Shown here piece by piece: positions 28,601 through 37,446 of a DNA stretch of 64,000 nt. The notes beneath the pieces were generated by a model. The model was not told where the DNA came from. It made no database searches and saw nothing but the letters and a program-made list of their open reading frames with translations. The stretch comes from Burkholderia pyrrocinia. Lineage in GTDB: Bacteria > Pseudomonadota > Gammaproteobacteria > Burkholderiales > Burkholderiaceae. The stretch lies in contig NZ_CP070979.1 of NCBI RefSeq assembly GCF_018417535.1, positions 1 to 64,000 on the forward strand. The letters run 5' to 3'. The first letter of the stretch is position 1. The number at the start of each line of letters is the position of its first letter. Made by a program: the position numbers and the translations under genes.

Positions 28601-31600
28601 CCGGCGGCGAAATCAACATCCGCTCAGATGCGGGCAACGTCGCGCTCGGCGCGAATGTCACGACCACCGGCAATGCGTTCATCGAGGCCAACCAGGCGAT
28701 CACCGATACCGCCGGCACGCTGACAGCAAACGCGGCCGTGCTGACAGCGGGGACGACGATCGGCACTGCGGCGAACCCGGTCAATACCGCGGTGAACACG
28801 CTGGCGCTGGTTGCCGGCGGCAACGTCTACGACACCAATGCCGGGGCGCTGACGGTGGCCGGACAGACGACCAACAACGGCAGCCTCAACGTGCAGAGCA
28901 CGGGCGGCACGATGACGGTCGGCTCGGTGTCGCTCGCGCCGACGATTCTGAACAACGCGCCCGGCGCGACGATCACCGGCATCAACGCCAGCGGCAGCGG
29001 CGCGGTGAACCTGACGGCCACCGGCACGACGAGCGATATCGTGTTCGACGCAACCGCACGCAGCGGCACGGGCACGGTCACCGCCACGGCTGGGCAAAAC
29101 CTCGTCAATGGACTCGCCGATCTGGTACCAGGGGCCGACACCAGCAGCAGCGCGAACCTCGACGTGGCGACGGGCGGCAATGTGGTGCTCAACGCGGGCA
29201 ACACGATCGGCGGCGATGGCGTGTCGACGATCGACCCGCTGTCGGTCTGGAGCGGCGGCACGATCAGCGCCACCTCGGCCGGCACGGCAGCCGCATCGGG
29301 CACTTATCTCGATGTGCTCGACACGACCGGCGCGGTGACGCTTGGCGGCAGCAGCGTGCAGGTCAACTCGGCGCATAACGTCGACGTGACGTCGGTCGCG
29401 AGTACGACGGCCAATACGGGCAATCTGGTCGTGGCCGGCCCGGTCAACGCGCAGAACGCCGGGTACGTGCGTCTTGCCGCCGACCGGAACGAAACGGTGA
29501 GCGGACCCGTCTCGACCACGGGTGCCGGCAACGTCGTGCTGACGGCCGGGCTGACCGGCACCGGCAGCGTCACGCAGACGGCCGGCGGCACGCTGTCGAC
29601 CGGCACGGGCGAGATCAACGTGAAGGCCGCGAACGGCATCACGTTCGGCGCGAACGCGACGACGGGCGGCAACATTGTGGTGCAGGCGGGCGATGCGATC
29701 GCGCAGACGGGCGGCACGCTGGCGGCGAGCGGCATCGCGCTGGAGGCCGGCACGACGATCGGCGCCGCGGGCAGTCCGATCAACACGGCCGCCAGCACGC
29801 TCGCGCTGAGTTCGTCCGGCGACCAGTATGTGTCGAACACGGGCAACTCGACGCTGGGTGCGCAAACCGGCAGCAACGGCTCGATCAACGTGACGAACGC
29901 CGGCGTGCTGACCGTCGGCTCGGCATCGGTGCTGACCGGTATCGCGGTGCCGGGCCTGACCGGCGGCATCACGACGGTCGCACCGGGCGTCGCCGTCACC
30001 GGCGTGACAGCCAACGGCAGCGGCAACGTGAACCTGGCGGCGACCGGCGCGACGGGCGACATCGTCACGACGCAACCGGTGAGCTCGGGCACGGGCAACA
30101 TCGCGATGACGGCCGCGCGCAACGTGACCGACACCGCAACGGGCTCGGTGTCGACGGGCGGCAGCGGCACGATCGGCGTGACCGCTCAGACAGGCAGCAT
30201 CACGATGGCCGATGGCGCGTCGTACACGACGGCAGGCGGCAACATCACGGCGACTGCGGCGAACAACATCGCGCTTGCGCAAGCGACGACCGGCAGCAAC
30301 ACGGTCGGCACCGTGACGCTGACGGCGGCCAATGGCGCGATCAGCAACAACCGTACGGCGGGCGCGAACAACGTGACGACCGGCACGCTGAACGCGACGG
30401 CAGCGACCGGCATTGGCTCGGGCACGCTGGACAGTTCGACGGCGCTGACGACCGACATCGCGACGCTGGGCACCAAGGTGACGGGCGTCGGCGACGTGGT
30501 GATCGACAACACCAATGCATCGCTGCTGACGCTGGGTAACGGCACGCTGACCAACAGCGCGGCCAACGGCAATGTGCGCGTGGCGACGGCGGGCGCGGTC
30601 ACGACGGGCAACAGCGTGTCGGCGAGCAACACGGTGCAACTGGTGGCGGGCGACGTGAACGGCGTGCTGACCAACGACGTGGGCGCGGTGACGCTGTCGA
30701 ACAACGTGACGGCCAACACGCTCGACATCAACGCAGGCGGCCTCGTCACGCAGACGGGCGGGGTCATTGCGGCGGGTACGACGCTGGTCGACGCAACGCG
30801 CTATACCAGCGGGTCGGACGCGACGCTCACCAACGGCAGCGGCACGCTGACGGAGAACGGCTCGTCGGTGACCGGCAACTACACGATCACCACCGCCGGC
30901 ACGCTGAACCAGACGGGCAACACGACGGTCGGCGGCAACCTGACCGAGAGCGGCTATACCGGCGGCACGGTGTCGGGCACGGTGACGGTGGGCGGCAACT
31001 ACAACGGCGTCAACACGTTCTCGGGCAGCGGCAGCGTGACGACGGGCGGCAGCAACAGCACGATCAACGCGAACAGTGCGACGACGGGCGTGGTGGTGGC
31101 GAGCGGTGCGGGTCCGAACTTCGACCTGTCGAGCGCGAACCTGGGCAACAGCACGAACATCACGGTGGACCTGCGCGGCCAGAGCGCAACGGTGACGGGC
31201 AACACGCCGTCGATCCTGCTGAACGGCGCGACGGGCGGCAGCAACAGCCTGGGCACGGTGACGGTCAAGACCGCGAAGCCGGTGACGGTGGCGGTGACGC
31301 AGCAGGACTACAACCTGACGCAAAGCGCGGCGATCGACATCGGCGCGCACACGCTGACGGTCAATGCGGTGGCGGGCAGCGCGAGCAGCGCATCGCTGCA
31401 GGCGAGCCCGGGCACGCTGACGCTGCCGGGCCAGTCGACGTCGATCGACTACAACGCGGCGAACAACACGCTCAACGGCGGCAACGGCAGCCGGATCGTG
31501 CTGAACAACACGGGCAATGCGATCGGCGGCCTGACGATCCTGAACGGCGAATCGGCGAACGTCGTGACGAGCGGCACTCTCGCGCTCGGCAACGTGACGG

Positions 31601-34600
31601 TGAACAACGGGCTGTCGGCGACGTCGACGACGGGCGCGATCACGCAGACGGCGGGGACGTCGGTGGCGGCACGCACGCTCGATCTGACCGCGGTGAACGG
31701 AATCGGCACGGCGGCGACGCCGATCGCGTTCAACACGGTCGCCGCGACGGCGGCGGGCGCGACGCCGGTGCTGGCGACCAGCGATGGCTCGGGCAGCACG
31801 TCGGTCGCGACCACCGGGCAGGTGCAGCTGGGTGGTCAGGTATACCAACCGACCGATACGTCGAGCACGACGGCCGCGACGCTGACGAGCGCAGCCAACG
31901 GCACCACCGGCGGCAACCTGACGGTGCTGGCGGCAGGGCCGGTCACCACCGGCGCGACGGTGACGACTGGCGGCAACGGTGCCATCGACGTCGGCACGAC
32001 TGTCGGTTCGGTGACGCTGTCGAACATGGTGACGGCGGGGGGCAGTGGTTCGATCGAGCTGACGGCGGCGACCGGCATCGCGGTGAATGCGGCGGTGAGT
32101 TCGACGAGCGGCGAGATCAATGCGCTCGCGCAAGGTGGAGACGTGGCGTTGGGCGCCAATGTGAGCACGACCGGCAACGCATTCGTGCAGGCAAGCGGCG
32201 CGATCGCGCAGAGCGCGGGGACGCTGACGGCCGACGGTGCGGTGCTGACCGCCGGCACGACGATCGGCTCGAGCGCAAACGCGATCGACACCAGCGTGAA
32301 CACGCTGGCGCTGGTGAGCGCAGGCGATGCATACGCCAGCAACGACAAGGCGCTGACGGCGGCCGCACAGACGAGCGCCAACGGCAACGTTGGCATCACG
32401 ACGACGAGCGGCGACCTGACGATCGGCAGCGTGAGCCTGACGCCGGGCGTCGTCAACAACGCGGTGGGAGCGAACCTGTCGGGCGTCACGGCGAATGGCA
32501 CGGGCACGGTCGAACTGGCGGCGGCGGCCAACCTGAACATCGATGCGGCAGTCAGCTCGACGAGCGGCGAGATCAATGCACGCGCGTACGGCGGAGACGT
32601 GGCGCTGGGCGCCAATGTGAGCACGACCGGCAACGCATTCGTGCAGGCAAGCGGCGCGATCACGCAAAGCGCGGGGACGCTGACGGCCGACGGTGCGGTG
32701 CTGACCGCGGGCACGACGATCGGCTCGAGCGCGAACGCGATCGACACCAGCGTGAACACGCTGGCGCTGGTGAGCGCGGGCGATGCATACGCCAGCAACG
32801 ACAAGGCGTTGACGGCGGCTGCACAGACGAGCGCCAACGGCAACGTTGGCATCACGACGACGAGCGGCGACCTGACGATCGGCAGCGTGAGCCTGACGCC
32901 GGGTGTCGTCAACAACGCGGTGGGTGCGAACCTGTCGGGCGTCACGGCGAACGGCACGGGCACGGTCGAACTGGCGGCGGCGGCCAACCTGAACGTCGAT
33001 GCGGCAGTCAGTTCGACGAGCGGCGAGATCAATGCACGCGCGTACGGCGGAGACGTGGCGCTGGGCGCCAATGTGAGCACGACCGGCAACGCATTCGTGC
33101 AGGCAAGCGGCGCGATCACGCAGAGCGCGGGGACGCTGACGGCCGACGGTGCGGTGCTGACCGCCGGCACGACGATCGGCTCGAGCGCAAACGCGATCGA
33201 CACCAGCGTGAACACGCTGGCGCTGGTGAGCGCAGGCGATGCATACGCCAGCAACGACAAGGCGTTGACGGCGGCCGCACAGACGAGCGCCAACGGCAAC
33301 GTTGGCATCACGACGACGAGCGGCGACCTGACGATCGGCAGCGTGAGCCTGACGCCGGGTATTGCAAACAACGCGGTGGGGGCGAACCTGTCGGGCGTCA
33401 CGGCGAACGGCACGGGCACGGTCGAACTGGCGGCGGCGGCCAACCTGAACGTCGATGCGGCAGTCAGTTCGACGAGCGGCGAGATCAACGCACGCGCGTA
33501 CGGCGGAGACGTGGCGTTGGGCGCCAATGTGAGCACGACCGGCAACGCATTCGTGCAGGCAAGCGGCGCGATCACGCAGAGCGCGGGGACGCTGACGGCC
33601 GACGGTGCGGTGCTGACCGCGGGCACGACGATCGGCTCGAGCGCGAACGCGATCGACACCAGCGTGAACACGCTGGCGCTGGTGAGCGCGGGCGATGCAT
33701 ACGCCAGCAACGACAAGGCGTTGACGGCGGCCGCGCAGACGAGCGCCAACGGCAACGTTGGCATCACGACGACGAGTGGCGACCTGACGATCGGCAGCGT
33801 GAGCCTGACGCCGGGTGTCGTCAACAACGCGGTGGGTGCGAACCTGTCGGGCGTCACGGCGAACGGCACGGGCAACGTGACGCTGACGGCGGCCGGCACG
33901 GGCAGCAACGTGGTGCTGGACCAGAGCGTGACGAGCGGTAGCGGCACGATAACGGCGAGCGCGACGCAGGACATCGTGTTCGAGAACGCCGCGCAGATCG
34001 CGACAACGGGCGCGGCAGTGCTGACCGCGGGCGGCAACATCACGAACGCGACCGACAACACGGCGGTGCAGATCCAGGCGGCGAGCGCGACGCTGACGGC
34101 CGGCACGAACATCGGCAGCGGCGTGATCGACAACGGCATCACCGGCTCGACCAACGCGAGCGAACTGCATCTGAACGTGGCGAGCCTGCAGGCGAACGCA
34201 GGCGGCGACGCGACGTTGTGGAACCAGGGCGCGACGCTGCTGCAGACGTCCGGCGCGGGCGGTTACTTCGGACTGAACGGCGGCGGCCCGATCGCGCAGG
34301 CGAGCGGCGCGACGCTGTCGGCGGGCTCGGCGGAGTTCGATACGACGCGCGATACGTCGGTCGGTCAGGTGTCGCTGCAGAACCAGGGCGATCTGTCGAT
34401 TGCCGCCGCCAACTATGTAGGCGGCGACTACACGGCGACGTCGCAGAGCGGCAACGTCACCCTCGCGAGCGGCGCCGCACTGAACGTGAACGGCAACGTG
34501 ACGCTGTCGAGCGGGGCGGGCAAGACGGTGAGCGCCGATCCGACGCACATCGCGAGTTCGGGCAACGTGGTGCAGAACGGCACGACGACGAACGTCGGCG

Positions 34601-36405
34601 GGGCGATGACGCCGCTGGTGACGATCGACCCGGTGACGAAGACGGCGCTGGTCAGCGCGCAGGGCGCGGGGGCGGACTTCGTGCTGACGCCGGCGCTGGT
34701 CGCACAGCTGAACGCGGCGGGCGTGACGACGGTGACGGTCGACCTGGGCAACACGGTGACGAGCTACTCGGTGGCGTCGCTGGCGAACCCGGCGATCACG
34801 GTGGCGAACGCGAACAACGCGGTGACGGGCGGCTGGACGGTGCGCACGGGCCCGTCGGCGATCGCGACGCCGACGCAGCAGCAGCGGGACTACAACCTGA
34901 CGGACACGGCGGGCCCGGTGGATTTGGGCACGGCGAATCTGATCGTGAACGCGGCGCGCGGCACGGACTTCGCGTCGGGGAGCACGCCGAGCACCGTGGC
35001 AGCGGTGAACGACGCGGCGAATACGGCGGCGGGGTTCAACGCGGCGCAGGGCAGCAATGTGACGCTGACGCAGACCCGTACGGCGAGCGTGGACGTGCGC
35101 GATGCGTACAACGTGTCGGTGACGTCGCCGGGGAACCTGAACGTGTCGTACGTGAAGGCGAACAACAATGCATCCCTACTCGCCGGGACGGTCAGCAGCG
35201 GCAACCTGAACATCAACGGGCCGGTCAACGTAGGCGCCGACCTGATCGGTGTGGGCGGCAAGGACGTGACGATCGCGAGTGGCGCGGCGGTCGCGGCGAA
35301 CGGCAAGGTGACGCTGGTAGCGGACGAGACGGCGGGGACGTCGAGCGGGCCGGGATGGTTCATCAACCGCGGGAGCATCGCGTCGGGCTCGCGTCAGGTA
35401 GCGATCTATGGGGTGTCTGGAGTGGCGCCGGACGGTTATACGGCGCCGGCAAGCCAGGTGATTCTCGGGAACATCGATGGCCTGTCGGCGGGCACGGCCG
35501 TGGACAACTGGGCCACGGCGTACGACAACACCAGCAACGGCGCGCTGTATGCGGCGGGCACGGGCAAGTTCAACGGCGTGCAGGTTTGGTACAAGGCGCC
35601 GCTGACAAAGGTGGCTGCGGCCAAGCCTGACGCGGGGCCGGCGGTGCCGCAGACGACGGATACCGTCTCGAACACGGAGCGCGACTGGCATGTGCGCGAC
35701 GCGGAGCCGCCGATCATCTCGGCGGGTTTCTCGGCGCGAGCCGATTGCGGTCGCGGGGCCTATGCGGGGGGCGGCAAGTTCACGCAGGCGGGTGGCGTGG
35801 AATACGACATCGGCGTGCCGACCTTCATGAACACGGCGACGCGTCAGTTCGGCGTGGTGCGCGGCGCGCGCCGGAGCGAAGCGGCGGCTGGCGCGATGAA
35901 CGGCGATTGCGCGGAAGGGATGGTGACGGCGGCGCTGCACCCGGAGCGCTTCACGATCAGTGCGGATGCGCTGTTCGCGTTCGACAAGTCGTCGACATCC
36001 GACATGCTGGCGGCCGGGCGTGCGGCACTCGAACGGTTCGCGGCGGGGCTGCGCGATGCGTACGAGAGCGTGACGTCGATCACGGTCACCGGCTACACCG
36101 ACCGTCTGGGTTCGGATAGCTACAACCAGCGGCTGTCGGAAGCGCGGGCGGAGACGGTGCGCGCGTATCTGGCGGCACATGGCGTGCAGGCGGGCAAGAT
36201 GAAGGTGCTGGGTCTCGGCAAGCGGGAACCGGTGACGCACGACTGCCCGGCGGGCCACACGCCGGAGGTGATCGCCTGTCTGCAGCCGGATCGCCGCGTG
36301 ACGATCGACGTGGTGGGGCAGAAGCGCGGCGCGGGGCAGGCGCCCGTGCTCAAGGCGTCCGAGCCGGCCGGCGGGCGCGATCTCGAACTGAGTTCGCTCG
36401 ACTGA
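22627..36405 (+). CDS. Giant filamentous TPS exoprotein TpsA with C-terminal OmpA domain
   Basis: A 4592-residue protein. Residues 1-36 form an extended signal region, followed by a hydrophobic segment ending AWA at about 55. The TPS secretion domain (about 56-300) has the NPNGI motif (VFLVNPNGIVVGANG) that TpsB recognises. A long beta-helix of filamentous-hemagglutinin-type repeats follows, with LLLDPTDVTI near 495 and four near-identical 152-residue repeats at about 3159-3766. Unusually, the C-terminus (about 4440-4580) is an OmpA-like peptidoglycan-binding domain (FAFDKSSTSDM, ITVTGYTDRLGSDSYNQRLSEAR) with four cysteines nearby. This would hold the C-terminus in the periplasm while the filament is outside. 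It is the last gene of locus A. Adhesin function is inferred. Confidence 0.93.
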   Translation: MNAIHSNNRPLASRRSGDRRAVIRSGFTPMVRELSVAFVLTFGVGAPFAWAAPQGGQVVAGAAGIARNGPLTTIQQQSQRAIVNWQSFGVNAGETVRFAQPATNAAILNRVTGALPSNINGLVQGNGKVFLVNPNGIVVGANGVINVQGGFVASTQNLSDTAFMQGGALTLSGGTDGSIQILGKISAPDGDITIVAPKVAVGSGAALEAGRAVQLIAASTVTLSNGQFTVIPQAGDAGELTVDGVVSAANAQLAAANNNLGALAINTSGTVRATGTQTNPDGSVSIVAQGAGGNVKVGGTVAARHADGTGGSIVVSGANVSATGATLDASGTQGGNVSIASDTTQGTTLVSDSTVTATGSSGAGGLVRITGRNTGLTGSTTVDASGTMAGGTVLVGGGFHGADDRIANATATTVGSGVVLNANGTQGDAKGGDVVVWSNDVTRFAGTINATGSGRGAGGNAEVSGAGTLDYRGFADLAGGASGGAFGTLLLDPTDVTIQAAGPDSGATWSGGAANFSSSTGSSVITTATLQSQLAAANVTIDTHGTPGSGNGDINVNSAVAIPDSRSLTLKAAGDINLNADVTTNSTGSLTSFNAYANRNINVNGVTLGGTSGLSSVTLVSGLGTYGGTAQDTPNTSSTAAWLPSYAGVVNFGAGSTLDTTRGLTVITGCSVACPAYAADTALTLANSTGLPPDLTINGAAAAGNVTISNTDQGAVYFGGFRDITVAGQVGSGGGLFLYGLRDIAINAPLQMTGWDWLKSERDVYLNADATGTQLLQVDAARDIHVSTSVLESSGGFGIRLWAGQRDTTATDLAIGAGSLYKVGAIYFNGNGAGGATHLESDANIETLSGCKTAVNCLPTDRTDFLPANVVLEKPTGATFSNIVVQGFHDTTPERLDPATNAYASDITATGQVNFLAFGNLTLDQTVLAAGTNLYLEAAGGSYADPSPRSGATLADYAGLVKFTQYGINPITLSATGDLVVISGTDGTGTALGAAGGTLPSGGAYSGSRTNQARPDFNDASTPNNITLKYGSSANAFGGNVIIQGFRQTLLSLDNFDGTSASSLTTLGSVNVLAYGDVILPTQMQYVRALGGGSSVFIQAGGGGPTSGLVGQVIFTNPDPVIQSDNWVWVQSSVDTTGKYLDFRGGNGTLTGGYGTGQPVLLQYAPGESSFGVVGISGFQNADIYTFASSAAAPSVASFDPSVAFTLRAGSPANSFIRVAKDLTLHDATFSASAGSGLDLAAGMCWWSCSNNNDGVLTFSAPAATFTGWWGGLSLSNNTSGRATTTTNPNGTDLTNVTFTNIGKLPTTPLTASIGGSTVTLNAPVTPLLNYLYIDGFRNVNLKTGSSTEPLSVTNLNILPNGSSIQGDINIDANVYASNQVYLTGSSINTGSNIIGSLAPANSSYDARFFATGLSTVWGEAAQNSTINTSSKNNNKSGGMQIGNAAAGTTMTINDRDSVVIGNFGATTDQGNIVVNAQGDIGVNGDIVRTGATNPASITLNADKNLSSIFTGYDAYDQGTVSAAVQAQNVAGGDGVGVTYFLAPVERVVPIYKEVLLLSLQSTNPAGTDYVAPTDPGWNAAKTQYTVSSSSPAGLLFYFPVGTVVTPGQTILTTGFNVNVAVMANYARAVTSGGQQVYVVTGYTTSTAAQPQMTSLGFGVNTVSGTVNNGATGTTLTTTLNRTSFGVSGDNPVVDALVTPTGDPVTGTYALGVAQQFYVAAGGNSVYPDASWNVRVTGPVTVQTQLGNIVVKSGSTYADTYQGFHTAGDTADVRLSSNVPAAGQGLGHPENMQQNLVTKTVNGNVLIAGYRDITVLDSNTVQPTGTGTISLIAGRDLLLDDNIGVAGSSGTLTLGAGNMIEQAAGKTITANNLVLVTGRGTNNLNTDVNNLAGYLQMPSAAYTGALSGGTTATGTIEVTNDKTLNVSSGIPANAVAGAVTFTTNGPVFDSTTMLQPVGLSTTTLGGAITGSIELTTTAGDINVAAPVTTTNTGGEINIRSDAGNVALGANVTTTGNAFIEANQAITDTAGTLTANAAVLTAGTTIGTAANPVNTAVNTLALVAGGNVYDTNAGALTVAGQTTNNGSLNVQSTGGTMTVGSVSLAPTILNNAPGATITGINASGSGAVNLTATGTTSDIVFDATARSGTGTVTATAGQNLVNGLADLVPGADTSSSANLDVATGGNVVLNAGNTIGGDGVSTIDPLSVWSGGTISATSAGTAAASGTYLDVLDTTGAVTLGGSSVQVNSAHNVDVTSVASTTANTGNLVVAGPVNAQNAGYVRLAADRNETVSGPVSTTGAGNVVLTAGLTGTGSVTQTAGGTLSTGTGEINVKAANGITFGANATTGGNIVVQAGDAIAQTGGTLAASGIALEAGTTIGAAGSPINTAASTLALSSSGDQYVSNTGNSTLGAQTGSNGSINVTNAGVLTVGSASVLTGIAVPGLTGGITTVAPGVAVTGVTANGSGNVNLAATGATGDIVTTQPVSSGTGNIAMTAARNVTDTATGSVSTGGSGTIGVTAQTGSITMADGASYTTAGGNITATAANNIALAQATTGSNTVGTVTLTAANGAISNNRTAGANNVTTGTLNATAATGIGSGTLDSSTALTTDIATLGTKVTGVGDVVIDNTNASLLTLGNGTLTNSAANGNVRVATAGAVTTGNSVSASNTVQLVAGDVNGVLTNDVGAVTLSNNVTANTLDINAGGLVTQTGGVIAAGTTLVDATRYTSGSDATLTNGSGTLTENGSSVTGNYTITTAGTLNQTGNTTVGGNLTESGYTGGTVSGTVTVGGNYNGVNTFSGSGSVTTGGSNSTINANSATTGVVVASGAGPNFDLSSANLGNSTNITVDLRGQSATVTGNTPSILLNGATGGSNSLGTVTVKTAKPVTVAVTQQDYNLTQSAAIDIGAHTLTVNAVAGSASSASLQASPGTLTLPGQSTSIDYNAANNTLNGGNGSRIVLNNTGNAIGGLTILNGESANVVTSGTLALGNVTVNNGLSATSTTGAITQTAGTSVAARTLDLTAVNGIGTAATPIAFNTVAATAAGATPVLATSDGSGSTSVATTGQVQLGGQVYQPTDTSSTTAATLTSAANGTTGGNLTVLAAGPVTTGATVTTGGNGAIDVGTTVGSVTLSNMVTAGGSGSIELTAATGIAVNAAVSSTSGEINALAQGGDVALGANVSTTGNAFVQASGAIAQSAGTLTADGAVLTAGTTIGSSANAIDTSVNTLALVSAGDAYASNDKALTAAAQTSANGNVGITTTSGDLTIGSVSLTPGVVNNAVGANLSGVTANGTGTVELAAAANLNIDAAVSSTSGEINARAYGGDVALGANVSTTGNAFVQASGAITQSAGTLTADGAVLTAGTTIGSSANAIDTSVNTLALVSAGDAYASNDKALTAAAQTSANGNVGITTTSGDLTIGSVSLTPGVVNNAVGANLSGVTANGTGTVELAAAANLNVDAAVSSTSGEINARAYGGDVALGANVSTTGNAFVQASGAITQSAGTLTADGAVLTAGTTIGSSANAIDTSVNTLALVSAGDAYASNDKALTAAAQTSANGNVGITTTSGDLTIGSVSLTPGIANNAVGANLSGVTANGTGTVELAAAANLNVDAAVSSTSGEINARAYGGDVALGANVSTTGNAFVQASGAITQSAGTLTADGAVLTAGTTIGSSANAIDTSVNTLALVSAGDAYASNDKALTAAAQTSANGNVGITTTSGDLTIGSVSLTPGVVNNAVGANLSGVTANGTGNVTLTAAGTGSNVVLDQSVTSGSGTITASATQDIVFENAAQIATTGAAVLTAGGNITNATDNTAVQIQAASATLTAGTNIGSGVIDNGITGSTNASELHLNVASLQANAGGDATLWNQGATLLQTSGAGGYFGLNGGGPIAQASGATLSAGSAEFDTTRDTSVGQVSLQNQGDLSIAAANYVGGDYTATSQSGNVTLASGAALNVNGNVTLSSGAGKTVSADPTHIASSGNVVQNGTTTNVGGAMTPLVTIDPVTKTALVSAQGAGADFVLTPALVAQLNAAGVTTVTVDLGNTVTSYSVASLANPAITVANANNAVTGGWTVRTGPSAIATPTQQQRDYNLTDTAGPVDLGTANLIVNAARGTDFASGSTPSTVAAVNDAANTAAGFNAAQGSNVTLTQTRTASVDVRDAYNVSVTSPGNLNVSYVKANNNASLLAGTVSSGNLNINGPVNVGADLIGVGGKDVTIASGAAVAANGKVTLVADETAGTSSGPGWFINRGSIASGSRQVAIYGVSGVAPDGYTAPASQVILGNIDGLSAGTAVDNWATAYDNTSNGALYAAGTGKFNGVQVWYKAPLTKVAAAKPDAGPAVPQTTDTVSNTERDWHVRDAEPPIISAGFSARADCGRGAYAGGGKFTQAGGVEYDIGVPTFMNTATRQFGVVRGARRSEAAAGAMNGDCAEGMVTAALHPERFTISADALFAFDKSSTSDMLAAGRAALERFAAGLRDAYESVTSITVTGYTDRLGSDSYNQRLSEARAETVRAYLAAHGVQAGKMKVLGLGKREPVTHDCPAGHTPEVIACLQPDRRVTIDVVGQKRGAGQAPVLKASEPAGGRDLELSSLD
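22717..23611 (+). repeat. Long direct repeat, TPS loci, block 2 (tpsA 5' part)
   Basis: Almost identical to 63106-64000 (offset 40,389 bp), where the window ends, so its true length is unknown. It begins inside the signal sequence of tpsA, at VRELSVAF. The 343 bp between block 1 and block 2 (22374-22716) is the only clearly divergent part of the two loci. Confidence 0.95.
32101..33924 (+). repeat. Four tandem 456-bp repeats inside tpsA
   Basis: Units start at 32101, 32557, 33013 and 33469, each 456 bp (152 codons) and nearly identical; each opens with the codons for STSGEIN. The period is a multiple of three, so unit gain or loss keeps the reading frame. More divergent relatives of the unit occur at about 28,580-29,050. 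Confidence 0.95.
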
Positions 36406-36422
36406 GCGCGAGCGCATCGTCG

Positions 36423-36442
36423 AGGCAGTCTTGCGACTGCCT
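36423..36442 (+). terminator. Hairpin after tpsA
   Basis: A perfect 8-bp stem (AGGCAGTC/GACTGCCT) with a TTGC loop begins 18 bp after the tpsA stop. The following sequence is only weakly T-rich, so termination efficiency is uncertain. Confidence 0.5.
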
Positions 36443-36449
36443 TGGCGTT

Positions 36450-36560
36450 GTGCCGGACAAGCTCAAGAGCGGCGCACGGTTCGAGGACCTGGCACGGCAA
36501 TACAGCGAGGCGTCCAATAGAAATGCGGACGGCGACATGGGCTGGGCCAGTTTCAGGCAG
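36450..36560 (+). pseudogene. Parvulin-type peptidyl-prolyl isomerase fragment
   Basis: About 37 codons read LKSGARFEDLARQYSEAS followed by DGDMGWASF, the core signature of the rotamase (PpiC/SurA) domain. Both ends are missing. It abuts a transposase remnant on the opposite strand at about 36545-36560 and is evidently a piece of a chaperone gene cut by an IS event, right behind the adhesin gene. Confidence 0.6.
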
Positions 36561-36939
36561 CGCTGCCGGAGCGGCACCTGCATCGCGGCAAAGCGCTCGC
36601 TCAACTGGCTCGTGCTGGGCACCGCAATGGCCAGCCCACGCGTGGCCCAGTAGTCTTCCATGTAGCCGCTGATCTGGCGCATGCCCCAGCCAAAGAGCCG
36701 GTAGAACGTGCAGATCAACTCAATATAGGCCTGCGTGTGGTGACTTCGCGACCCGACACGCCCGGCGTGTGGGTCTTGGCATTGGTGAACATGGCCTTCA
36801 GATCGCCGCCCGGAACATAGAGGCTGATCATGCCGCGCTTTCTCAAGTTCTCGTTGTACTCGCCGGCGTTGCTCACGCGGTAGCTGGGTTTGCGCCGCTT
36901 GCGTGGCTCGCCGCTGCGTTCCCAGGCTTTATATGGCAT
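36560..36939 (-). pseudogene. IS5-like transposase, truncated and frameshifted
   Basis: From ATG 36939 on the minus strand: MPYKAWERSGEPRKRRKPSY, RVSNAGEYNENLRKRGMISLYV, then after a frame change near 36715 FYRLFGWGMRQISGYMEDYWA and VPSTSQLSERFAAM. These are consecutive pieces of the N-terminal half of an IS5-group DDE transposase common in Burkholderia. The catalytic half is missing. From 36940 to 37252 only the former leader of this element and other non-coding sequence is seen. Confidence 0.7.
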
Positions 36940-37252
36940 CCGGATCCGGTCGGTTCGATGGTTCCTTTCCTTATATCTCAGCCATGCCCACCAAAACATC
37001 GGAAAAATCCGAAAGTCCCCTTCCGGACAAAGCCTATTCAAATAGCCCGCGAGAAACCCCGCGGAAATTGTGGCAACACAAAACCTTTTCTATCGCCGGA
37101 TAGGCTTGCGCCGGTTTTCTGGCCCATTGGCCCATCTAATCAGTACATTGCCATCGCGACAGGCCTTTCAGTCACAAATCCGGCCTACGGCTGTCGCTTA
37201 CTCAACAGGTGACATGAATGCCCTGTTGGACGGCCTTGGCCTGCAAAAGGCC

Positions 37253-37294
37253 TGACACTCCCTGACAACCCGGCTGACAAAAGCCGGTTAGTTT
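37253..37294 (+). promoter_or_regulatory. TGACA direct-repeat promoter element upstream of the Rhs gene
   Basis: TGACA 37253-37257, CTCCC, TGACA 37263-37267, 21 bp to TAGTTT (37289-37294). The Rhs start codon is 152 bp further on, a leader length similar to that of tpsB. Confidence 0.65.
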
Positions 37295-37446
37295 CCCACG
37301 CAACGATTAACGAACGAAGCGGCATCGATCCCGGACGTGTCCGCGGTCATGGTCCGGGGCGTTCGCGAGGATCGCCCCGTTTCTGCGCGGAAACGGGGGA
37401 TGCCCGCCGTCGTGCCTTTCGTCTAAGAACCCGATTCCTCACGTAG

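Noticed and set aside
32101..33924. Regular repeats considered as a CRISPR-like or minisatellite array
   Set aside because: Units are 456 bp, coding and without spacers, so they are protein repeats of the adhesin.
28624..34548. A 1974-codon open frame on the minus strand inside tpsA
   Set aside because: It is antisense to the repetitive GC-rich TpsA coding region, its protein is Arg/His/Ala-rich without domains, and its repeats only mirror the 456-bp units. Codon bias of the plus strand produces such shadows.
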